This document shows positions 15,739-24,294 of a stretch of 64,000 nt of DNA, piece after piece. The stretch comes from Bog-793 sp050013835 (GTDB lineage: Bacteria > Actinomycetota > Acidimicrobiia > Acidimicrobiales > Bog-793). How positions within the stretch are numbered: the first letter of the stretch is position 1; every line of letters starts with the position of its first letter. The position numbers were made by a program, and so were the translations under genes. The notes under the pieces are model-generated. The model did no database searches and was not told the DNA's origin. It worked only from the letters and a program-made list of their open reading frames with translations. The DNA lies in the NCBI GenBank assembly GCA_050013835.1, contig JBEKEM010000005.1, positions 1 through 64,000 on the forward strand. Direction: 5' to 3'.

Positions 15739-16267
15739 GTGGCTCGTGGCGGCGCGGGCGGTCGGCGAGCAACCGGCCTGGTGGGGACAGTGGCCCTGTG
15801 CCTCGCGACGGTCCGCTGTCTCGCCGCCGGTGCCTCGGCAGCGGCGCGGCACGGCGGCTCCCGGGCACCACGTTCAGGGTCACCGGGGAATGCAAGGGCG
15901 CGCTGAAGCCCGGACGCTGCGCGGCCTTCGTCGACAACCTCGTGAAGGTGAACGGGCTGAAGGATTTCGGCGGCCCCGGCGGGACGATCAGCGGGTTCTC
16001 GAAGGACGTCGCGAGCTGGAACCTCCGGGTGACCAAGAAGACCCGCACGACCAAGATCCCCGGCTCGCTGCCCACCATGTCGCGTGCCGAGCCGGTGCCG
16101 TCCCCGCCGAACATCGCCGAGGAGGCCGAGTTCCTCCCGGCGGACAGCTTCTGTGACAAGGGCGGGACCGTGACGCTCGCCGCCGAGGCCGGTTCGATCG
16201 CGGCGTCTCTGGTGACTCTCGGGGCAAGGAGATCGAACCTACCGGCACCTGGGTCTACAAGGCGTGA
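15739..16267 (+). pseudogene. Exported protein gene with two frame shifts
   Basis: Three consecutive frames each hold a sensible piece of one secreted protein. Frame one (GTG 15739) gives a signal peptide: RR, then LVGTVALCLATV, then AAGASAAA. Frame two (about 15870-16200) gives GTTFRVTGECKGALKPGRC, AAFVDNLVKVNGLKDFGG and ADSFCDKGGTVTLAAEAG. Frame three (about 16205-16267) gives GKEIEPTGTWVYKA and a stop. Either the gene is decayed or the sequence has two indels. Function unknown; the cysteine spacing suggests a small disulphide-bonded extracellular domain. Confidence 0.55.
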
Positions 16268-16292
16268 CGGCGGGCCGGGCGGCCCGCGGCGC

Positions 16293-16742
16293 CTACCGGG
16301 AGACGGAGGCGCCGCTCCCGGCGAGGCGCGGTCCGCACTCGGGGATCTCGAGCTGGGTGCGGAGCGACCGGCCGGCGAACTTGCCGCGGTGGCCGTTCGA
16401 GGTGACCTGCACCGTCGAGTGCGGTCCCGGCCCGGCGGCCGTCATGACGAGCACGTCCTCGCGCTTCGAGCCGAGGACGAGGTAGACGATCCCCGGCACG
16501 AGGAAGGTGGCCAGCCGCAGGAGGGCGATCAGCCAGTTCGGGCGCTTTCCGCGGCTGAACGAGGCGTTCCGCTCGGAAAGTGTGCGGGTCGTCCAGCGGC
16601 GCTTCCGGCCGAAGACCCCGACGGCCGCCATCATCACGTGGTCGGGGTTCGCCACCGTCTCGAAGCGGAGAGACTCACCGCGTCGCAGCCAGATGAAGGC
16701 GGCGATCCCGCCGAGGATGAGAACGAGCCAGAGGTCGCGCAT
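16293..16742 (-). CDS. Hypothetical protein with two membrane segments
   Basis: The 149-residue product starts with a membrane helix LWLVLILGGIAAFIWL, has a soluble stretch with VANPDHVMMAAVGVFGRKRR, a second hydrophobic segment LLRLATFLVPGIVYLVLG, and a C-terminal soluble part. No known family recognised. It is convergent with the broken exported-protein gene. Confidence 0.6.
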   Translation of the reverse strand: MRDLWLVLILGGIAAFIWLRRGESLRFETVANPDHVMMAAVGVFGRKRRWTTRTLSERNASFSRGKRPNWLIALLRLATFLVPGIVYLVLGSKREDVLVMTAAGPGPHSTVQVTSNGHRGKFAGRSLRTQLEIPECGPRLAGSGASVSR

Positions 16743-17283
16743 CGCTCCCTCCCCGGGCCGTGGCGGTCGACCCAGGCGGGTCGATCCCCGCCGGGCGGCA
16801 CGCTAGTTGCGCGCAGTATCAGGGGCGCCTTGCCCTTGGCGCGGGGTCTCGTCGCCGATCTCCGGCTCAGCGACAAGTTCTTAGTGTTGTCAGTTCCTAG
16901 GCGTGGGGGGTCCGCGTCGCAGAGCCGACGTCGCGGGAAAGCCGACATCACGATTCTCCGACTGGCCACCGCGGCATGGTGGCGCGCCCGCAGAGCCGGC
17001 CCGACCCATCTCCGCTGTCGATTGTCAGCCTGCCGGAGGGCGGCCAAGACTGGCGGGATGTCTCGCTCCGGTGACGAGGATGGTGGTCAAGCAAGAGGCG
17101 ACCCGCGGCCGCCCGCGACGACAAGGAGTAATTGCCCGTCATCCTCAGTGCACCTCACGAAACCGACCGGATGACCGGGTGGTTCGTGTCCGGCGCTGCG
17201 AATGAAGCCATCGACGACACCGAACGCCAACCGAGTATCAGGAAACCTGATACTCGGTTGGCGCAGGCGCTTGCGAAGCTAGG
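16743..17283. other. Non-coding interval with a terminator hairpin
   Basis: No convincing gene on either strand. The only clear structure is the long hairpin at 17225-17263, listed separately. Confidence 0.5.
17225..17263 (-). terminator. Perfect 18-bp hairpin after the repeat-protein gene
   Basis: Arms CGCCAACCGAGTATCAGG (17225-17242) and CCTGATACTCGGTTGGCG (17246-17263) pair completely around loop AAA. It lies 20 bases beyond the stop of the secreted repeat protein on the minus strand. A uridine tract is lacking, but the stem is the strongest seen in the window. Confidence 0.7.
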
Positions 17284-18306
17284 TCAACCGGCGACGGCCA
17301 CGGCCCAGGCGTTGCCGCTGTCGTATTCCTCCGTCCACGTCGCCGCGGTCAGGCTGCCTTCCTTGGCCCACGCGGTGTCACTCGTGTCCACCACCGCGAT
17401 GAGGGGACCGTTCGTGGGGTCACTCGCCACGGCCAGGGCACCAAACACGACCGCGGTGCCGTTGTACTCGTCGTACCAGGTCGGCGCGGTCAGGCTGCCT
17501 TCCTTGGCGTAGACGACGCCACCGGACGTCTCGACTCCGATGAGGGGACCATTCGTGGGGTCACTCGCCACGGCCACTTTCTCCGAGGCGGTGTTGTACT
17601 CGTCGTACCACGGCGCCGTCAGGCTGCCCTCCTTGGCGTACACGTAGTGCTGAGTGTTGTCGACCACCGCGATGAGGGGACCATTCGTGGGGTCACTCGC
17701 CACGGCGACCGGGTACCCCGCGCCCGTGAATTCCTCCACCCACGGCGCCGTCAGGCTGCCTTCCTTGGCGTACACGACGCCACCGTTCGTCAGCACGGTG
17801 ATGAGGGGACCATTCGTCGGGTCACTCGCCACGGACACTGCGTCGGCGGTGCCGGTCCAGACTTCCACCCACGGCGCGGTCAGGCTGCCTTCCTTGGCCC
17901 ACACGTTGTCGCTCGTGTCCACCACGGCGATGAGGGGACCATTCGTGGGGTCACTCGCCACGGCCACCGTGTCGGCGGTTCCGGTCCATACCTTGGTCCA
18001 CGCCGCGGTCAGGCTGCCTTCCTTGGCCCACACGTTCCCGCTCGCTTCCACCACGGCGATGAGGGGACCATTCGTGGGGTCACTCGCCACGGCCCCCATA
18101 TTGTTCGTGGTGTTGCCGAACACCGGGTCCACCCATGGCGAGGTCAGGCTGCCCACCTTGGCGGCGAAGTCGCCAGGGTTGCCAATGGCGATGAGAGGCG
18201 GCGTCGAAGTGCCGCCAGCCGTCGTCGCCTGGGCGCTCGCTTGGGGAAGCCACGCGCTGCCGAGCAAGACGAGAGTGAAGACGTAAAGGGAACGCCGCAT
18301 AGTCAT
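17284..18306 (-). CDS. Secreted protein of tandem 43-residue repeats (beta-propeller-like)
   Basis: The 340-residue protein has a signal peptide (RRSLYVFTLVLLGSAW, cleavage after ASAQA) and then a chain of repeats built on VASDPTNGPLIAVVD, a short polar turn, WAKEGSLTAPW and an acidic or aromatic end. Six units contain the near-invariant DPTNGPLI; a divergent first unit brings the count to about seven. Unit length is about 43 residues, with four short strands each, so a seven-bladed propeller or similar lectin-like fold is plausible. Start ATG 18306 is supported by GAAGGAGAG upstream. No enzyme motif is seen. An extracellular binding role is inference. Confidence 0.75.
   Translation of the reverse strand: MTMRRSLYVFTLVLLGSAWLPQASAQATTAGGTSTPPLIAIGNPGDFAAKVGSLTSPWVDPVFGNTTNNMGAVASDPTNGPLIAVVEASGNVWAKEGSLTAAWTKVWTGTADTVAVASDPTNGPLIAVVDTSDNVWAKEGSLTAPWVEVWTGTADAVSVASDPTNGPLITVLTNGGVVYAKEGSLTAPWVEEFTGAGYPVAVASDPTNGPLIAVVDNTQHYVYAKEGSLTAPWYDEYNTASEKVAVASDPTNGPLIGVETSGGVVYAKEGSLTAPTWYDEYNGTAVVFGALAVASDPTNGPLIAVVDTSDTAWAKEGSLTAATWTEEYDSGNAWAVAVAG
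17393..18090. repeat. Tandem ~129-bp DNA repeat inside the repeat-protein gene
   Basis: The phrase GATGAGGGGACCATTCGTGG and its neighbours recur six times with spacings of about 141, 132, 129, 129 and 129 bp. Nucleotide conservation is as strong as protein conservation, so the array expanded recently or is kept alike by gene conversion. Confidence 0.85.
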
Positions 18307-18882
18307 CGAACTCTCCTTCTCAGGGTGTCTGACCGGGACATTAGCTAACGGCGTGCGGCGACGCGCTGGCGACTGACGCATCTCAGCTTCGGAGAGGTGC
18401 CGATCATCCAGGAGTACGAATTCTGGTGGAGACAGCCTGGGTGTGGCTCGGGCTGAACATTGTCACGCCCCAACGGCGATGAGTCGCTGGCTGAAGAAGA
18501 AGGTGCCGGCTGGAATGTCGCCTTCACGCTGGAGCCGGCATGACAAGGCTCGCAAAACGCGCCGCAGAGGGGATTCACGAGTGTCCCCTGGGAACGGCCC
18601 TGTCATCCAGCACGTCGCACCCCAGCGACGGTTCGGAGGATTTCGGCGACTTCATGCGACGGTCGGCACACGAGCCAATCCACCGAAATCGACAACGCCT
18701 GGTCCGTGACGACCGAACCGAACCAGGAAACCGCCCAGGACCCGCTATCCGGCAATCAAGAAGGGGGCATGACCAGCCTGTAAAGGTTCAAATACAGGCT
18801 CAGTCCCTTCTTGCACCCATGCCAGATGCAAACACGCAGGTTAGAGCCTTGCCAGGACCAAATCGACTCAACCAACGCCCTC
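18307..18882. other. Non-coding interval with hairpin and dispersed repeat
   Basis: No convincing gene. The right part holds a two-tier hairpin (18757-18813) and copy 1 of a dispersed repeat that recurs near 43.95 kb. Confidence 0.5.
18757..18813. repeat. Two-tier hairpin overlapping the dispersed repeat
   Basis: Outer arms CAAGAAGGG (18757-18765) and CCCTTCTTG (18805-18813) and inner arms AGCCTGTA (18775-18782) and TACAGGCT (18793-18800) are all perfect. The outer right arm belongs to the dispersed repeat. It may act as a terminator for the minus-strand DUF4232 gene or be part of a mobile element. Confidence 0.5.
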
Positions 18883-18893
18883 CTAGGTGATCT
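18802..18893. repeat. Dispersed ~90-bp repeat, copy 1
   Basis: The first 42 bases match copy 2 (43950-43991) at 41 positions, followed by a diverged middle and a shared end of CAAC-x-CCC-x-CCTAG type. The copy ends over the stop codon of the DUF4232 gene at 18883. Confidence 0.8.
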
Positions 18894-19422
18894 CGACCTT
18901 CTGTAACGGCTCGACCTTGAGGTACACGGGGCCCGACCGCGAGCAGGCGAGGAACGGGTAGGGGGCGAACTTGGAAGTCGTCTGACCCGGCGGGTAGACG
19001 CGCAGCCCCGCGGCGAAGGCCTGGGCGCACCGGGGCGCCGGGAGGAGGCCGGCGTCGACGATCTGCACCTGCGCCGAGGCGCTCTCCCCGTTGGCGAGCG
19101 TCACGAGCGAAGGCGCCGTGGTGGCGTGATAGTGCGCCGCGCTGCCGAGTTGACGTCCGACGAGGTTGACCGCCGAGACCGCCGGGTAGCCATAGAGCGT
19201 GCAGGTGTGGCCGGAGAGGTTTGTGAGATCGAGGTAGTAGTAGACGCTGCCGGTGCTGCCGCTGCCCGCGGTGTCCAGCCAGACGACGAGCCCGGCAGTC
19301 GCGCACCCGGGCGCGACGGCCCCGGCGGGGGCGACGAGCGCCACCACCGGCGCGCACACCACGGTGCACGTCAACACGACTGCGCCGAGAAGTCTTCTTA
19401 GGAGGATCCTTGACAAATGCAT
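18883..19422 (-). CDS. Secreted DUF4232 protein, copy 1
   Basis: The 179-residue product has a signal peptide (RRLLGAVVLTCTVVCAPVVA with a likely cut after AGAVA) and a DUF4232 domain: CATAGLVVWLDTAGSGSTGS, YYLDLTNLSGHTCTLYGYPA, VTLANGESASAQVQIVD and a C-terminal cysteine in PFLACSRSG. Four cysteines could form two disulphides. DUF4232 proteins are common in actinobacterial cell envelopes and lipoproteins; function is unknown. Start ATG 19422 has GGAAGGGG upstream; the open frame runs further but lacks sense. It is a close paralogue of the next gene upstream. Confidence 0.85.
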   Translation of the reverse strand: MHLSRILLRRLLGAVVLTCTVVCAPVVALVAPAGAVAPGCATAGLVVWLDTAGSGSTGSVYYYLDLTNLSGHTCTLYGYPAVSAVNLVGRQLGSAAHYHATTAPSLVTLANGESASAQVQIVDAGLLPAPRCAQAFAAGLRVYPPGQTTSKFAPYPFLACSRSGPVYLKVEPLQKVEIT

Positions 19423-19619
19423 GGCCGGCCCCTTCCGTCGTCGGCGAAATCCGCGCCGATTATGGCTCCGGTCGCCAGGGGAAGCCGCGCCCGTCAGGCG
19501 TCCTCGGTTGCGGCGTGTCGGCATCGGCACCGGGAAGCACACAGGCGCGGTGCGGTGTCGATCGGCGCGGGCGCCTGCACTGGATCACGGAACCGTGGCC
19601 CGGTCGGGGCCCGGGACGG

Positions 19620-20177
19620 TCAGGCCCAGCCGAACTGGGCCTTCTTCATCGGTTGCACGCTGAGGTACATGGTCCCGGCCCTCGCGCAGGCGAGGAACGG
19701 GTAGGGGACCACCTTGGCGGCCGTCTGGTCGGGCGGGTACACGCGCAGCCCCGCGGCGTGCACCTGGTCGCACTGGGACGCTGAGAACACGCCGGTGTCG
19801 ACGATTTGCAACACCGCCGTCGCCGTGCCACCGGCGGCAAGGGTGATCACCGGCTTGGCTCCGGCGGTGCGGGTGGCCGGGCTGCCGAGCTGGTGGCCGG
19901 CGAGGTTAACCGCCGAGACCCCCGGATAGGCGTGCATGGTGCAGGTGTGGCCCGAGAGGTTGGTGAACTCGAGGTCGAAGTAGATGCTGCCGGCGGTGCC
20001 GTTGCTCTCGGTGTCGAGCCAGACGACGAGTCCGGCCGTCGAGCACTGGGGCACGGTGGCCCCGGCGGGCGTGACGGCCCCGGCGACGACGAGCATCGTG
20101 ACTGGTGCCAGCACGGCGGCGCAGGCCAGCACGGTGACGCCGATGAGTCTCCTGGCTGAATTCCTTGGTCGGTGCAT
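19620..20177 (-). CDS. Secreted DUF4232 protein, copy 2
   Basis: The 185-residue paralogue of the preceding gene has the same layout: signal peptide ending AGAVTPAGA, CSTAGLVVWLDTESNGTAGS, LEFTNLSGHTCTMHAYPGVS, VITLAAGGTATAVLQIVDTG and YPFLACARAGTMYLSVQPM. All four cysteines are kept. The pair is head to tail with about 200 bases between, so it arose by tandem duplication and may form an operon. Start ATG 20177. Confidence 0.85.
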   Translation of the reverse strand: MHRPRNSARRLIGVTVLACAAVLAPVTMLVVAGAVTPAGATVPQCSTAGLVVWLDTESNGTAGSIYFDLEFTNLSGHTCTMHAYPGVSAVNLAGHQLGSPATRTAGAKPVITLAAGGTATAVLQIVDTGVFSASQCDQVHAAGLRVYPPDQTAAKVVPYPFLACARAGTMYLSVQPMKKAQFGWA

Positions 20178-20767
20178 CCGGCGCCCCTTTGGTTGGCGGA
20201 ACGATCTTTCAGGCGGATTATGGCCGCCACCGATCGCTCACGCAGGGCAGGGACGGCCTGACCGGCTCCCGGGCTCGACCTGGCGCTCCGGCGGCCCGGC
20301 GGGCCCGGGAAATCGATTTGACCTCGTAATCCTCTCGACAACGACGATGCGCGTCGCCTATCCTGCAGGCAGTCAAAGACGCCATTCACGGGCGCTTCGT
20401 GCCGGGCGCCCCTTCGGGGGCGCTCGGTCGCGTTCGGGCGTCTGTTCCGATGGGCCCCTCTCCGGAACGACTGGCGGTCCTCAGCGCGCCTGCCGCGCCG
20501 GTTCCATCGGGTCCGGCTCCGTCGTGACCGCGGCCTCGGTGGTCCCGACGATACGGGCGAGTTCGGCGCAGGTCGTCGCGAACACGGAGCTCGGTGTGCC
20601 CTCCGGGGCCCAGCTCGACTCCAAGCGGGCGAGGGCCCGGGGGTATCCATTCGTCAGGAGAAGGAAACCCCTAGCCACGGACGGTGGGAGTGCCGGGGCA
20701 AGCCAAGGACCCACAATCGCGGACCATGACGAGACCCGCCGCCCGGCTGACCTGAGAAGCTGCTTGC
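20178..20767. other. No intact gene recognised
   Basis: A minus-strand frame at 20481-20714 could encode a 77-residue peptide with a plausible helical end (AELARIVGTTEAA), but it lacks a recognisable family or ribosome site. The rest shows no structure I can name. Confidence 0.4.
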
Positions 20768-21316
20768 GTGAAAGCGGTCGAGCTCGTCTTCGGCGTCGGG
20801 TGGGCTGCTTTCTGGGCTTACTGGCTAGTCGCGGCGTTCTCCATGAAACGCGGGCGTGTTCCGTGGTCGCGCGAATTACGCATCAGGTTGGTGGTAGTCG
20901 TCGCCGCCGTCCTTGCAGCCAGGTTGGGCGCATTTCGGGGTCATGGGCTCAACACCGACCCGTGGCGGGCCGCCTTCGGGCTCTGCCTCTTCGGGCTAGG
21001 ACTTGGTTTCGCAATCTGGGCCCGCCTGCACATCGGGCGCAATTGGGGCACCCCCATGTCGCAGAAGGACCAACCTGAGCTTGTGACGAGCGGGCCATAT
21101 GGCCTGGTGCGCCACCCGATCTACAGCGGCATCCTGGTGGCAGGATTTGGCACCGCCGCCGCCCTTGGTTGGTGGTGGCTCGTGGCTGTCGCGTTGGCAG
21201 GGGCCTACGTCCTCTATAGCGCCACAGTCGAGGAACGGTGGCTGACCGAGCAGTTCCCCGAGGCATATCCGGAGTACCGGAGCTCGACCAAGATGCTCGT
21301 GCCCTTTGTCTTCTGA
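20768..21316 (+). CDS. Isoprenylcysteine carboxyl methyltransferase-like membrane protein
   Basis: Integral-membrane methyltransferase of the ICMT/phospholipid-methyltransferase type, 182 residues with about four membrane helices. The SAM-binding C-terminal part shows LVTSGPYGLVRHPIYSGIL and EERWLTEQFPEAYPEY, and before it WARLHIGRNWG. In bacteria such proteins methylate lipids, quinone-like or unknown substrates; prenylated-protein methylation is not implied. ATG at 20768 is the natural start. No operon partner. Confidence 0.85.
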   Translation: MKAVELVFGVGWAAFWAYWLVAAFSMKRGRVPWSRELRIRLVVVVAAVLAARLGAFRGHGLNTDPWRAAFGLCLFGLGLGFAIWARLHIGRNWGTPMSQKDQPELVTSGPYGLVRHPIYSGILVAGFGTAAALGWWWLVAVALAGAYVLYSATVEERWLTEQFPEAYPEYRSSTKMLVPFVF

Positions 21317-21756
21317 GCCCGGCGTCGCTGCCACGAGGTGCCGTTTGGCTACGAAGGGTCAATGTGAACCGGAGATCCTCCGGACAAATGGATACCCCCA
21401 CGAGAGCCGTGTCGACGCGGTCCGGGAGCTTGTGGGGATGCCCGACCCGCGCGACACGTGATCGGTTGTCCCGTGGCGGCGCGCACCTCGACGGGACCCA
21501 CCCGACGGAGTGCGGACCAGCCCTGGCTGGCGGCGACGAGCCCGCTGTCGAGCCCGCCTGCGCCGCTCGCGAAGATCAGACCGGCGAGCCGTCGGCCACG
21601 AGGACGCGACTGCTGGCGATGGCGTCGCGCAGCCAGCCGATCGCCGCGGCGGCGTGGGTGGAGGTGCCGGTCGAGGTGTCGAACTCCCCGACCGCTCCGG
21701 CGACTCCGACGCGACGGCGCTCGCTGGTGACGCCCCCGCCCGCGGGGTGCAGGCCC
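21317..21756. other. No intact gene recognised
   Basis: On the minus strand a frame reads GVAGAVGEFDTSTGTSTHAA and ends RVLVADGSPV at about 21575, just downstream of the desaturase, but it has no start of its own and no family I recognise. It may be a gene remnant. Confidence 0.35.
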
Positions 21757-22632
21757 TCAGCCGGGCGGGGCGGCGGACCGGCTGACCAGCCGACGCGCCG
21801 CCAGCACAGTTGCGCGGTCGACGACGACCTCGGTGAGCCCGAGCCACTGCAACACGGCGATGACGCGCCAGCCGAGGTCCCAGCGCTTGCTGATCCGCGC
21901 GAACTGCGGGTAGAGGTGGTGGGTCAGGTGCTCGCCCTCCCCGAAGATGAGAAACGAGAGCAGTTTCACATTCTTTGCGTAGCCCGCCCCCTCGATCCAG
22001 ACCTTGCCGCGGTGGCAGTCGGAGTTGATCAGGCCGCCGAAGCGCAGCAACACCCAGATGTGCACGCCAAGGGCGGCAACGCCCGCGAGGACGCAGGCGA
22101 GCTCCCACGGCGCCGTCCTTGCGACCCCGAGCACGAGGGGCGCGAGGGCGGCGAAGAGCCCGGCGTAGACGAGGCCGGTGACGACGGCCCCGCGGACGGG
22201 GTGGTCGAAGACACGGCGGTCGAGGGAATCGAGAGGCCGGTCGAGCCGGGGGTTGTCGTAGGTGCCGTCCTGGATGTCGGGGAGCTTTGCCTCGGCGTGG
22301 AAGATCGCCGCCATGTGCCAGGAGACGCGCCGGTAGCCGTCGATCCCCTCGCGTTCGGTGATGATGATCGGCGAGTGAGGGTCGTGGCGGATCTCATCGA
22401 TCCAGGTGTCGGTGTAGAGGTGGTGCTTGCGGTGGATCCGCCGCCATTCCCAGTGGCGCATGTAGACGGTGAAGTAGGTGAGCCACCGCCCGGCGGCGTA
22501 GACGGAGGGCTTCATCCGGTGCGAGCCGTGGGTGATCCCCCGGTGCAGGAAAACGGTGATCGTCACGCCGGCGAGGCCGGCGCCGAGCAGGCCGACGAGC
22601 ACCGCCAGGCCGATCAGGGCGAGCTGGCTCAT
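21757..22632 (-). CDS. Acyl-CoA (fatty acid) desaturase
   Basis: Membrane di-iron desaturase introducing a double bond into an acyl chain, likely delta-9. All histidine boxes are present in order: HRGITHGSHR, HRKHH within RRIHRKHHLYTDTW, and HLTHHLYPQF, plus NSDCHRGKV in the C-terminal half. About four transmembrane helices flank them. At 291 residues it is at the short end, as in bacterial stand-alone desaturases without a cytochrome b5 domain, so electrons must come from a separate ferredoxin or reductase. Start ATG 22632. It is divergent from the luciferase-like gene. Confidence 0.92.
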   Translation of the reverse strand: MSQLALIGLAVLVGLLGAGLAGVTITVFLHRGITHGSHRMKPSVYAAGRWLTYFTVYMRHWEWRRIHRKHHLYTDTWIDEIRHDPHSPIIITEREGIDGYRRVSWHMAAIFHAEAKLPDIQDGTYDNPRLDRPLDSLDRRVFDHPVRGAVVTGLVYAGLFAALAPLVLGVARTAPWELACVLAGVAALGVHIWVLLRFGGLINSDCHRGKVWIEGAGYAKNVKLLSFLIFGEGEHLTHHLYPQFARISKRWDLGWRVIAVLQWLGLTEVVVDRATVLAARRLVSRSAAPPG

Positions 22633-22798
22633 CGTGGCACCCCCTCAGTCCATCCCGAAACGACGGTAGCAGGGCGCCGGGAAAGTATGCCGGCCGCCCG
22701 GAGGAGCCGCGCGGGCGGTGACGGTCACCGGTTCTGGCGGTTAGCTTCGATGTGGCGCCCGGCGTCGAGGTCGCGACGGCGGACCGGAGGTGTGGACG

Positions 22799-23761
22799 AT
22801 GGCCGTCACGCGTTTCGGACTGCAGATTCCGAACTTCACCTTCCCCGAGGTGGCCGACCGCGAGCTCTTCGGCGAGATCGCGGCGATCGCAGTGGCTGCC
22901 GAGGAGTCGGGGTTCGACTCGCTCTGGGTGATGGACCACTACTACCAGATCTCCGGCGTGGGTCCCCGTACCGACCCGATGCTCGAGGCCTACACGCTGC
23001 TCGGCGCGATCGCGGCGAGGACCACGCGAGCCAGCCTCGGGACGTTGGTCACCGGCGTCACCTATCGCAACCCGGCGCTGCTCGCCAAGATCGTGACGAC
23101 GCTTGACGTGATCTCGGGCGGCCGGGCGATCCTCGGGATCGGCGCCGCCTGGAATGATGAAGAGCACGCCGGCTACGGCTTCGGGTTCCCCGCGGCGCCG
23201 GAGCGGCTGGCGCGCCTCGAGGAGGCGGTGAGAATCTGCCGCGCGATGTTCACCGAGGAGGCGCCCAGTTTCGTCGGCCGCTACTACACGATCGACCACG
23301 CCCTCAACTTCCCCCGGCCGGTCCGCCCGGGGGGGATCCCGATCCTCGTGGGCGGATCCGGCGAGCAACGCACGCTCGCCCTCGTCGCCAAGTACGCCGA
23401 CGCCTGCAACGTCTTCGGCGACGTGGCGACGGTACGCCACAAGCTCGGCGTTCTCGCCCGGCACTGCGAGTCGGTCGGCCGGGACCCGGCCGGGATCACC
23501 AAGACCCGCCTCGGCGGCCTAGTCGTCGCCGCCACCGACGCCGAGGCGGAGCGGAAGGGCCGGGCGATGAGGGAGGCCCGCGGCATGTCCGAGGATTTCT
23601 ACCGCTCCTACGTCGTCGCCGGCGGCCCGGACACCGTGTGCGAACAGGTCGCCCGCTACCTCGGGGCCGGGCTCGACGGGATGATCTTCAACGTCGACGA
23701 CGCGGGCGACCCCGACATTGTGCGGCTCGCAGGGGAGACGCTCACAAAGGCGTTCGGCTGA
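22799..23761 (+). CDS. LLM-class F420-dependent oxidoreductase
   Basis: TIM-barrel oxidoreductase of the bacterial luciferase-like family, 320 residues. The N-terminal strand FGLQIPNFTF, EESGFDSLWVMDHYYQ, LGTLVTGVTYRNPALLAKIV, SGGRAILGIGAAWNDEEHAG and IPILVGGSGEQRTL follow the pattern of F420-dependent members. Such enzymes transfer hydride between F420 and diverse substrates. F420 use points to an actinobacterial host. ATG 22799 is preferred to the GTG at 22790 because it begins the conserved strand. The substrate is unknown. Confidence 0.88.
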   Translation: MAVTRFGLQIPNFTFPEVADRELFGEIAAIAVAAEESGFDSLWVMDHYYQISGVGPRTDPMLEAYTLLGAIAARTTRASLGTLVTGVTYRNPALLAKIVTTLDVISGGRAILGIGAAWNDEEHAGYGFGFPAAPERLARLEEAVRICRAMFTEEAPSFVGRYYTIDHALNFPRPVRPGGIPILVGGSGEQRTLALVAKYADACNVFGDVATVRHKLGVLARHCESVGRDPAGITKTRLGGLVVAATDAEAERKGRAMREARGMSEDFYRSYVVAGGPDTVCEQVARYLGAGLDGMIFNVDDAGDPDIVRLAGETLTKAFG

Positions 23762-23864
23762 GTGCCGCCCGCCGGGCGGGTCGCGGGGGAACGCGCGCGC
23801 CCACTCGTTAGTGTGCTTCCGGGACAGACCGTCCCGGATCCCCCGCGCTAGCTAGGAGAGACCA

Positions 23865-24254
23865 ATGATCGGAGAGAAGACTGAACAGTTCCAGAACAAG
23901 GGCACTGATCTCAGCGCGCTCCAGGGAAAGATCGAGGACTACCTCAAGTCCGAGGGTTTCACGACCCAGTCCTCGGCGCCGAGCGAATCGGGCGTCGTGA
24001 TCCAGGCGAAGAAGGGCGGCTTCCTGCGGGACATCGTCGATGCCGACCGGGCGCTCTCGATCTCGATCAACGGCCAGCCGAACGACTTCACCGTGAAGGT
24101 CGGCATCGGCAAGTGGCTGCAGCACCTCGGCATCGCCGCGGCGGAGACGTTGTTGCTGTCGGATCTGTTCCTTGTCGTCGACATCGCCGACACGGCCTGG
24201 AACTTCGAGGTCGAGGACAAGATCGTCAGCCAGATCAGGTCCTTCATCGGCTAG
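23865..24254 (+). CDS. Hypothetical 129-residue protein
   Basis: Acidic, soluble-looking protein with a good ribosome site (TAGGAGAG 5-12 bases before ATG 23865). Visible features: an N-terminal helix DLSALQGKIEDYLKSEGF, a strand VVIQAKKGGFLRDIVDADR, a strand LSISINGQPNDFTVKVGIG, and a hydrophobic helix LLLSDLFLVVDIADTAWNF. No known family is recognised. The mixed helix-strand layout and clean start support a real gene. Confidence 0.7.
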   Translation: MIGEKTEQFQNKGTDLSALQGKIEDYLKSEGFTTQSSAPSESGVVIQAKKGGFLRDIVDADRALSISINGQPNDFTVKVGIGKWLQHLGIAAAETLLLSDLFLVVDIADTAWNFEVEDKIVSQIRSFIG

Positions 24255-24294
24255 CCGCCAGGGGCGCCCCGGCACGAGGCCGGACGGCACCCGC

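Noticed and set aside
18775..18800. GGTTCAAAT-containing stem-loop as a tRNA T-arm
   Set aside because: Stem length, loop position and lack of D and anticodon arms or an acceptor stem rule out a tRNA.
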